A stretch of DNA of 8,062 nt. Source: Hyphomicrobiales bacterium. Lineage in GTDB: Bacteria; Pseudomonadota; Alphaproteobacteria; Rhizobiales; Beijerinckiaceae. The stretch spans positions 1 through 8,062 of the forward strand of contig JAGWKJ010000101.1 in NCBI GenBank assembly GCA_028865375.1, given 5' to 3'. Under the pieces are notes generated by a model. That model was given only the letters and a program-made list of their open reading frames with translations. It did not search any database and had not been told where the DNA came from. Every line of letters begins with the position of its first letter. Positions within the stretch are counted from its first letter, which is position 1. Shown here in pieces: positions 1 through 5,119 of the stretch. A program made the position numbers and the translations under genes.

Positions 1-2
1 CC

Positions 3-323
3 AAGCTCGCGCACGGACCGGCGTTCCGGCCGATCGCGGGCGACGGCCGGCGGATCGGCGCGGGCCGGCTCACCGACCGCCACGTGGCGCGGCTGGTGCA
101 GAGGCTCGTCGACCTCGCGGGCATCGGCGCCGACATCCCCGCCGACGGGCGCGCGCACAAATACGGCGGCCATTCGCTGCGCGCGGGCCTCGCCTCCTCG
201 GCGGAGGTCGAGGAACGTCACGTGCAGAAGCACCTCGGCCATGCCAGCGTCGAGATGACGCGCCGTTACCAGCGCCGCCGCGAGCGCTTCCGCATCAACC
301 TCACGAAAGCCTCCGGGCTCTAA
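3..323 (+). CDS. Tyrosine recombinase / phage-type integrase, C-terminal part (5' end outside window)
   Basis: This reading frame is open from the left edge, so only the last 106 residues are visible. They are the end of the catalytic domain of a tyrosine site-specific recombinase. Seen directly are an HSLRAG box carrying the His and Arg of the H-x-x-R motif, then LGHAS (His/Trp position), and MTRRYQRR with the candidate nucleophile Tyr encoded at 267-269. The order and spacing fit the family, whose members cut and rejoin DNA through a 3'-phosphotyrosine. A GTG at 84 could start a short product, but residues upstream of it (FRPI and RRIGAGRLTD) already look like integrase, so the true start lies off the window. 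No att site or tRNA target is visible. Its TAA overlaps the stop codon of the convergent E2 gene. It could be an integrase of a mobile island or a resident recombinase. The last part contains no frameshift. Confidence 0.85.
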   Translation, partial: KLAHGPAFRPIAGDGRRIGAGRLTDRHVARLVQRLVDLAGIGADIPADGRAHKYGGHSLRAGLASSAEVEERHVQKHLGHASVEMTRRYQRRRERFRINLTKASGL

Positions 324-1597
324 CGGACGCGCGCGTCGCCGGCGGCCGCCTGGTCCGACAGGATGCGCGCCATTTCGGCGCGCGCTTCGAGCTGGGGATT
401 GTGGCCGACGCCCGCCAACACGTGGACCGCCACGGCGCCAGGCAACCCGACCGCGTGGCGCGGCGGGATTATCGCGTCTTCGGCGCCGAACACGACGCGC
501 GCCGGCCCGCCAAAAGCGGCGAGCGCGGGCCTGACGTCGATGGCCTGCACGCCGTCGGGCATCAGCGCCGCTGCGATGCGCGCCTGGCCCGGCCCGAGGC
601 CGCGTTCGGCGCGCCGCTTCAGCGTCGCTTCGGCGAGACCCGCGCCGAGCGTTTCGGGGTCGCGCGCGAGACGGCGCAGCCAAGGCCTCAACGATGCCAC
701 GCTCGTCGCGCGCAGGAAGCCGTCCATGAAAGCGCCGTCGATTTCGGGTCCGAGCCCCGCGGGCGCGACCAGCGTCAGCGAGAAGACCCGCTCGCCGAGG
801 CGGGCCGCCAGCATGGCGGCGACCGCCCCGCCCAAAGAATGACCCACGAGATGGAAGCGGGCGACGCCCTCGGCCGCCAACGCCGCTTCGACGGCCGCGA
901 CGAGCGCGTCGAGCGTCACGTCGTCGGGCGGCGGCGGCGACAGGCCGTGGCCCGGCATGTCGAGCGCCAAGGCGCCGCGCGAAGGATCGAGCCGTTGCAC
1001 CAGCGGCTTCCAGACGCCGAGCTCCGCGCCGAAACCGTGCAGGAACACGAACGGCGGGCCGGCGCCGCGACGGAGCCATTCGCCATGTGCGCGCGGCGCC
1101 CCGGATTTCGCGGCACCGACGCCCCGCGCCCGTTCGACGTCGAGCGCCTGTACGCGACCTTGAGGGCCAGAACCGGCGAGCGAGGCGACGTCGAGGCCCG
1201 CTTCGCGCGCCAGCCGTCGCGCCTTGGGCGTCGCCGTCGCACCGCGCGCGGCGGGCAAGGACGTCGGCGTCGAATCGCCCAAGACCTTGACGGGGCCGGC
1301 CGGCGCGGCGACGGCGGAACCGACCGGCGCCGCGGCGGCGCGCGCCGGCGGCGCTTCGCCGTCATTGCAGATCCAACCGACGATCGCGCCGACCGGCAGT
1401 TCGTCGCCCTCGCGCGCCGCGACGCCGCGCAGCGTGCCGCTCGCCGGCGCCTCGATGTCCATCGCCGCCTTGGCGGTCTCGATCTCGAACAGGAGCTGGC
1501 CCTTGGCGACGGCCTCGCCCTCGGCCGCGTGCCAGCGCGAGACCTTGCCGGTCTCCATGTCCATGTCGACGCGCGGGAGGATGACCTCGACCGCCAT
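320..1597 (-). CDS. AcoC-type E2: lipoyl domain + E1/E3-binding domain + alpha/beta hydrolase (acetoin dehydrogenase-like acyltransferase)
   Basis: Predicted dihydrolipoamide acyltransferase component of an acetoin-type dehydrogenase complex (425 aa, cytoplasmic). Residues 1-80 form a biotinyl/lipoyl domain with the lipoylation site Lys43 in ETAKA; most E2s have Asp before that Lys. An Ala/Pro-rich linker (82-120) leads to a peripheral subunit-binding domain (about 121-157: TPKARRLARE, then GSGPQGRV). From about 170 to the end is an alpha/beta hydrolase, not the usual CAT acetyltransferase domain: HGFG oxyanion box at 187-190, nucleophile elbow GHSLGG with Ser254, likely acid Asp374 (GAEDAIIPP) and His399 (GVGHNPQLE). 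Lipoyl plus hydrolase is the known AcoC architecture of acetoin-cleaving systems, where it passes the acetyl group from lipoate to CoA. It is the last gene of the operon, 3 bases after E1-beta. A GAGG lies 8 bases before the ATG and supports this start. The natural substrate may not be acetoin. Confidence 0.9.
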   Translation of the reverse strand: MAVEVILPRVDMDMETGKVSRWHAAEGEAVAKGQLLFEIETAKAAMDIEAPASGTLRGVAAREGDELPVGAIVGWICNDGEAPPARAAAAPVGSAVAAPAGPVKVLGDSTPTSLPAARGATATPKARRLAREAGLDVASLAGSGPQGRVQALDVERARGVGAAKSGAPRAHGEWLRRGAGPPFVFLHGFGAELGVWKPLVQRLDPSRGALALDMPGHGLSPPPPDDVTLDALVAAVEAALAAEGVARFHLVGHSLGGAVAAMLAARLGERVFSLTLVAPAGLGPEIDGAFMDGFLRATSVASLRPWLRRLARDPETLGAGLAEATLKRRAERGLGPGQARIAAALMPDGVQAIDVRPALAAFGGPARVVFGAEDAIIPPRHAVGLPGAVAVHVLAGVGHNPQLEARAEMARILSDQAAAGDARVR

Positions 1598-1600
1598 CGC

Positions 1601-2599
1601 TCACGCCTCGCCGCGCGCGAGCCGGCGCGCGGCCGCGACGATGTCCTCGACCTGCGGCACCGCGGCGCGTTCTAGCGCCGGGCTGTAGGGGATCGGCGTC
1701 TCGGCGCCGCCCAGCCGCAGGATCGGCGCGTCGAGATGGCCGAACGCTTCGCCCTCGGCGATGGCGGCCGCGATCTCGGCGCCGATCCCGAACGATTTCG
1801 CGCCTTCGTAGACGATCAGCAACCGCGACGTCCTCGTCACGCTGCGGGCGACCGTCGCCATGTCGAGCGGACGCAGCACGCGCGGGTCGATCACTTCCGC
1901 CTCGATCCCCTCGGACGCGAGGATCGTCGCCGCGTCGAGCGCCTTCTGCGCCATCACGCCCGCCGCCACGATCGTGAGGTCGCGGCCGGCACGGCGCGTC
2001 TCCGCGCGGTCGAGCGGCACGACGTAACGGCCTTCGGGCACCGGGCCCTTGGTCTTGTAGAGCAGCTTGTGCTCGAAAAAGATCACCGGGTCCGGATCGT
2101 CGATGGCCGCGAGAAGCAGGCCCTTGGCGTCGTATGGCGTCGTCGGTTCGACGACCTTGAGGCCCGGCACGTGGGCGAACCACGCTTCTAGGCTCTGGCT
2201 GTGCTGCGCGGCGCCGCCGAGTCCAGAGCCGGTCGGCATCCGCACCACCAGAGGCACCGAGACCGAACCGCCCAGCATGTAACGCAGCTTCGCCGCCTGG
2301 TTGACGATCTGCTCCATCGCCAGCGTCGAGAAGTCGGAGAACTGAAGCTCGAAAACCGGCTTCAACCCCGTCAGCGCGGCGCCGACGGCGACCCCGGCGC
2401 CGCCGAGCTCCGAGATCGGCGTGTCGACGACGCGGTCTTCGCCGAAGCGCTGCACGAGGTCGCCCGTCACCTGGAACGCGCCGCCGTAGACGCCGACGTC
2501 CTCGCCCATCACGAAAACGCGCTCGTCCTCCGCCATCGCGATGGCGAGCGCCTCGCGGATCGCCTCGGCGAAGCCGAGCTCGCGGATCGGCGCGGTCAT
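1601..2599 (-). CDS. Thiamine-diphosphate-dependent dehydrogenase E1 component, beta subunit (AcoB/PdhB-like)
   Basis: E1-beta (332 aa, the usual family length) forms the alpha2beta2 ThDP-dependent E1 that decarboxylates a 2-oxoacid or cleaves an acyloin and loads the acyl group on lipoate. The N-terminal Pyr domain shows MGEDVGVYGG (31-40) and DTPISE with Glu64, at the position of the Glu that activates the ThDP aminopyrimidine. QHSQSLEAWFAHVPG at 132-146 includes His133, a conserved active-site His in this family. The transketolase C-terminal domain follows (VIDPRVLRPLD, VYEGAKSFGIGAEIAA). The ATG at 2599 overlaps the E1-alpha TGA (ATGA), so translation is probably coupled; no separate ribosome binding site is evident. 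A longer frame continues upstream over E1-alpha but reads as Arg-rich shadow, so the ATG is preferred. Neighbouring E1-alpha and an AcoC-type E2 favour an acyloin-cleaving rather than a housekeeping pyruvate role, which is inference. Confidence 0.93.
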   Translation of the reverse strand: MTAPIRELGFAEAIREALAIAMAEDERVFVMGEDVGVYGGAFQVTGDLVQRFGEDRVVDTPISELGGAGVAVGAALTGLKPVFELQFSDFSTLAMEQIVNQAAKLRYMLGGSVSVPLVVRMPTGSGLGGAAQHSQSLEAWFAHVPGLKVVEPTTPYDAKGLLLAAIDDPDPVIFFEHKLLYKTKGPVPEGRYVVPLDRAETRRAGRDLTIVAAGVMAQKALDAATILASEGIEAEVIDPRVLRPLDMATVARSVTRTSRLLIVYEGAKSFGIGAEIAAAIAEGEAFGHLDAPILRLGGAETPIPYSPALERAAVPQVEDIVAAARRLARGEA

Positions 2600-3639
2600 C
2601 GCGGCGCCGCCGCGGCGGGCGTGTGGACGTCGCGCATCAGCTCGGCGGTCGAGGGCGCGGGGCTCGCCTCGGCGAAGGCGACGCCGTCGGCGATCTCGCG
2701 CTCGACGGCCTCGCGCAGCGAGGCGGCGTCGGCCGCGGTGGCCACGCCGAGCGCGGATAGCTCGCGCTCGAAGCGCTCGATGGGGTCGCGCGCCTTCCAC
2801 GCCTCGATCTCGTCCTTGGTGCGGTAGCGGTTGCGGTCGCTGCGCGAGTGCCCGCGCGTGCGGTAGGTCTTGCATTCGACCAGCGTCGGCCCCCCGCCGC
2901 GCCGCGCGCGGTCGGCGGCCTCGAAGGCGGCGGCGGCGACCGCGGCGAAGTCGTTGCCGTCGACCGTGACCCCGGGCATGGAATAGGCGGCCGCGCGGTC
3001 GGCGACCGAGGCGACCGCTGTGGAGCGCGCGAACGCCACCGACATGCCGTATTGGTTGTTCTCGCATACGAACAGGACCGGCAGCTTCCACAGCGAGGCG
3101 ATGTTGAGGGATTCGTGGAAGGCGCCTTCGTTGTTGGCGCCGTCGCCGAAGAACGACGCCACCACCGCGCCCGTCCGCAGGCGCTTGGCCGACAACGCCG
3201 CGCCCACCGCGATCGGGATGCCGCCGCCCACGATGCCGTTGGCGCCGAGGTTGCCCTTGGCGGGGTCGGCGATGTGCATCGAGCCGCCGCGCCCGCGGCA
3301 ATAACCGGTCTCGCGGCCCAGGAACTCGGCGAACATCCGCCCGACCTCGGCGCCCTTGGCGATGCAATGGCCGTGGCCGCGATGCGTGGACGTGACGTAG
3401 TCGGAATCCCCCAGCGCGGCGCAGACCCCGACCGCCGTCGCCTCCTGCCCGATCGAAAGGTGCATCGTGCCGTAGCTCTTGCCGCGGACGTAGAAGTCCT
3501 CTGCCGTCTCCTCGAAACGGCGGATCAGGTGCATCCTGCGCAGCGCCTCGCGCAGGCCGCCGGCGCCGACGCGATCATAGATCGCGGGGCGGTTGGCGAC
3601 GGCGACAGGCGGCGCGTCCTCGGCGCGCGCGGCGGTCAT
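2596..3639 (-). CDS. Thiamine-diphosphate-dependent dehydrogenase E1 component, alpha subunit (AcoA/PdhA-like)
   Basis: E1-alpha of 347 aa, partner of the downstream E1-beta. Family marks seen in order: HLSIGQEA (60-67), THRGHGH (85-91), GRGGSMH (116-122), GNLGANGIVGGG (129-140), and the ThDP/Mg binding motif from GDG (165-167) to the Asn pair 194-195 in VCENNQYG, with exactly 26 residues between. YRTRGHSRSD at 259-268 matches the conserved phosphorylation-loop region. The THRGHGHCIAKG and GYCRGRGGSMHIAD runs resemble acetoin-dehydrogenase alpha subunits closely, while GDGANNEGAFHE is nearer to pyruvate dehydrogenase, so the substrate is open. The ATG overlaps the stop of the upstream SAF-domain oxidoreductase (ATGA), implying coupled translation of a single operon. 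The first 18 or so residues are variable and Ala-rich, so the exact start is a little less certain than the rest. Confidence 0.92.
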   Translation of the reverse strand: MTAARAEDAPPVAVANRPAIYDRVGAGGLREALRRMHLIRRFEETAEDFYVRGKSYGTMHLSIGQEATAVGVCAALGDSDYVTSTHRGHGHCIAKGAEVGRMFAEFLGRETGYCRGRGGSMHIADPAKGNLGANGIVGGGIPIAVGAALSAKRLRTGAVVASFFGDGANNEGAFHESLNIASLWKLPVLFVCENNQYGMSVAFARSTAVASVADRAAAYSMPGVTVDGNDFAAVAAAAFEAADRARRGGGPTLVECKTYRTRGHSRSDRNRYRTKDEIEAWKARDPIERFERELSALGVATAADAASLREAVEREIADGVAFAEASPAPSTAELMRDVHTPAAAAPR

Positions 3640-4958
3640 GGCGCGGACCGCGCGTCCGCCTGGTCCTGCCGGCGGCGCATCTTGGTGATGACGAGGCCCT
3701 CGTCGGGCGCGCAATTGGCGTAGGTCAGCGCTTCGCCCGGCGCGACGGGCTTCAGCACGCGCGCGCGCTCGGCGAGGCCGATGGGCAGCGCGCCGGCGGC
3801 GCGCGCGTCGTCGTGACGCAGCGCATGGCCGCGATAGTCGTATTCGCCGATCTTGCCCAGGACGGCGCCGGGCGCGAGCGCGCGCTTGGCGACCGCGCCG
3901 CATTCGGCGACGGGCCGAGACAGCGGCTTCAGGTCGGCGCCGGCGCCGCGCGCGGCGCGGATCGCCGACAGCGGCACTTCGAGGCTGGTCAGGTGATAGG
4001 GCCGCAGCAGCGCGAAGCACGGGCCCTTTCCGACCTTGAGATCCACCATGCGCTCGAGCGCGCGCGGGTGGCGCGGCTTGACGACGACGAACACGCCCGG
4101 CGCGACGCCCTTGCCGATCGAATAGTCGACCCGACCCGGCCCGGAGAGGATGCCGCCGTCGGCCTTCGTGCACAGCGTCGAGGCGAGTTCCTCGCGCGTG
4201 GCGGCCGGCCCGTGCATTCCCGGCACGTCGGGCACGAGGCCGGTGGCGTTGGCGACCGCGGTCATCTCGATCATGGTCTTCGAGCCGTCGACGAACTCGA
4301 CCAGCATCCGCGCGTTCATGTCGCGCGCGCGCGCTTCCGCCTCGTAGGCGTCCGGCGTCGCGTCGAACTTCAGCGGGTTGTTCTTGCCCTTGCCGGCGCA
4401 CACGATCTCGAAGCCGAGCGCCTGGGCGAAGCCGACGAGCTCGACGGTGGCGGCCGGCTCGTCGCCCGCCGCGCCGGTGTAGACGACGCCCGCGCGGTCC
4501 GCCTCCTCGCGCAACAGGCGGCCGACCGTGATGTCGGCCTCCACGCTCAGCATCACGACGTGCTTGCCGTTGCGCATCGCCTCGAGCGCGACGAGCGTTC
4601 CCGCGTTCGGGTTGCCGGTGGCGTCGATCACGACGTCGATCCGCCCCGCCCCGCACATCGCCCGGTGGTCCTCGACGATGGCGACCTTGCCGGCCTCGAT
4701 CGCGCGGTCGACGGCCGAGGAATCGCCGGCGACGACGACGTCGCCGTCGTCGCGCCCGGAAAGTCGCGTCGCGGCGCGCGCCGCTTCGGGCCGGATCTCG
4801 ACGATCGCGCCGAGCCGCACGCCGGGCATCAGCGACATCTGGACCACGAGATCGGTGCCCATCTGGCCGCAGCCCGCCAGACCCACGGTCAGCGGCCCGC
4901 GGTCCTTGGACATGCGGGACAATTCGGCCGCGAGGCCCACGGTTTCGACGTCGTTCAC
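3636..4958 (-). CDS. DRL-like (DXR-like) NAD(P)-dependent oxidoreductase/reductoisomerase with C-terminal SAF domain
   Basis: A 440-residue oxidoreductase with a homoserine-dehydrogenase-like fold. Seen: a Rossmann entry VGLAGCGQMG (25-34), an IDATGNP strand end (111-117), GKHVVMLSVEAD (131-142), AGDEPAAT (164-171) and AGKGKNNP (188-195) in the presumed catalytic part, then a SAF-like segment near 345-425 (AKRALAPGAVLGKIGEY, ALPIGLAERARVL, APGEAL). There is no ACT domain. This layout is that of the DRL family, whose Brucella abortus member converts DXP to 2-C-methyl-D-erythritol 4-phosphate in place of classical DXR; other members may act on other substrates. The start is GTG at 4958, preferred because GGAG lies 5 bases upstream; ATG at codon 16 lacks such a site. 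It is the first gene of the operon, directly behind the divergent control region, and its TGA overlaps the E1-alpha ATG. That linkage argues for a catabolic role rather than isoprenoid synthesis (inference). A generic homoserine-dehydrogenase-like enzyme is the alternative. Confidence 0.78.
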   Translation of the reverse strand: MNDVETVGLAAELSRMSKDRGPLTVGLAGCGQMGTDLVVQMSLMPGVRLGAIVEIRPEAARAATRLSGRDDGDVVVAGDSSAVDRAIEAGKVAIVEDHRAMCGAGRIDVVIDATGNPNAGTLVALEAMRNGKHVVMLSVEADITVGRLLREEADRAGVVYTGAAGDEPAATVELVGFAQALGFEIVCAGKGKNNPLKFDATPDAYEAEARARDMNARMLVEFVDGSKTMIEMTAVANATGLVPDVPGMHGPAATREELASTLCTKADGGILSGPGRVDYSIGKGVAPGVFVVVKPRHPRALERMVDLKVGKGPCFALLRPYHLTSLEVPLSAIRAARGAGADLKPLSRPVAECGAVAKRALAPGAVLGKIGEYDYRGHALRHDDARAAGALPIGLAERARVLKPVAPGEALTYANCAPDEGLVITKMRRRQDQADARSAP

Positions 4959-4988
4959 GGGCGCTCCAAGCTGGCGTGTCGGGAACCG

Positions 4989-5017
4989 ACGCTATTGAAC
5001 TTTTGACACATCGTCAA
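4989..5017 (-). promoter_or_regulatory. Candidate promoter of the DRL-E1-E2 operon
   Basis: On the minus strand TTGACG (5017-5012, five of six matches to the -35 consensus) is followed after 17 bases by TAGCGT (4994-4989, three of six). This would start transcription about 25 bases before the GTG at 4958. The -35 lies inside the inner inverted repeat, so a bound repressor would block it. The -10 is weak, and its assignment is tentative. An alternative -10 is TTCAAT (4999-4994), but it lacks a good -35 at normal spacing. Confidence 0.4.
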
Positions 5018-5031
5018 TTCGATTGTTCAAT
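4994..5031. promoter_or_regulatory. Nested inverted repeats, candidate SorC-regulator operator
   Basis: An outer perfect 7-base inverted repeat, ATTGAAC (4994-5000) and GTTCAAT (5025-5031), encloses an inner 5-base repeat, TTGAC (5003-5007) and GTCAA (5013-5017). CAAT and ATTG words recur at 5015-5018 and 5022-5025. This is a conspicuously AT-rich island in very GC-rich DNA and sits between two divergent genes, one of which encodes a SorC-type regulator. SorC proteins are usually tetramers that bind paired or extended palindromes, so binding here by the adjacent regulator is the natural inference. Confidence 0.6.
5003..5031 (+). promoter_or_regulatory. Candidate promoter P1 of the SorC-family regulator gene
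   Basis: TTGACA (5003-5008) is a perfect -35 hexamer. After exactly 17 bases comes TTCAAT (5026-5031), with four of six matches to the -10 consensus. The -10 coincides with the right arm of the outer inverted repeat, so autoregulation is likely. Transcription would begin near 5038 and leave a leader of about 80 bases before the ATG at 5120. Confidence 0.5.
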
Positions 5032-5039
5032 GTCGCGTC

Positions 5040-5060
5040 CCGGCGGCGCGCCGGCTTTTT
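5040..5060 (+). other. GC-rich hairpin followed by T5 in the regulator leader (terminator-like)
   Basis: CCGGC (5040-5044) pairs with GCCGG (5050-5054) around a 5-base loop and is followed by C and five T residues (5056-5060). The shape resembles an intrinsic terminator or attenuator but the stem is only 5 bp, and in GC-rich DNA such pairs arise by chance. If P1 is used the hairpin would sit at the very 5' end of the transcript, where early termination is unlikely, so it may be nothing more than local palindromy. Confidence 0.2.
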
Positions 5061-5087
5061 GACCCTTCGCGGCGCGTCGCCTAAATG
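5059..5087 (+). promoter_or_regulatory. Weak candidate promoter P2 of the regulator gene
   Basis: TTGACC (5059-5064, five of six) is followed at 16-17 bases by CTAAAT or TAAATG (5081-5087, three of six). It lies outside the inverted repeats, so it could give repressor-independent basal expression and a short leader of about 25 bases. The -10 is poor and the call is tentative. Confidence 0.22.
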
Positions 5088-5115
5088 CCGCGCCGCCGAG
5101 CGCGGCGGAAGGGGG
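5087..5115 (+). promoter_or_regulatory. Ribosome binding region of the SorC-family gene, next to a 7-bp hairpin
   Basis: The purine run GGAAGGGGG (5107-5115) ends 4 bases before ATG 5120 and only 1 base before GTG 5117, which favours the ATG as the start. Immediately upstream GCCGCGC (5087-5093) and GCGCGGC (5100-5106) form a perfect 7-bp stem with a 6-base loop that stops exactly at the purine run. It may keep the ribosome site exposed or simply reflect composition. Confidence 0.45.
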
Positions 5116-5119
5116 CGTG

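Noticed and set aside
401..1675. 424-codon plus-strand open frame across the E2 gene
   Set aside because: Antisense shadow typical of GC-rich DNA: extremely Arg-, Asp- and Gly-rich with no domain, while the opposite strand encodes a clear lipoyl/hydrolase protein.
1601..3367. 588-codon minus-strand frame extending E1-beta upstream
   Set aside because: The upstream 256 residues are a shadow of E1-alpha; E1-beta starts at ATG 2599, giving the normal family length.
2596..4656. 686-codon minus-strand frame merging a long N-terminal part with E1-alpha
   Set aside because: The part upstream of 3639 is Arg-rich out-of-frame reading of the DRL-like gene. The E1-alpha family N-terminus begins close to the ATG at 3639.
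3636..4958. Classical homoserine dehydrogenase
   Set aside because: The Rossmann part is similar, but there is no ACT domain, the C-terminus is SAF-like, and the neighbours are not threonine or methionine biosynthesis genes.
3813..5006. 397-codon plus-strand open frame across the DRL-like gene
   Set aside because: Arg/Asp/His-rich antisense shadow with no recognisable motif, and it runs through the divergent promoter region.
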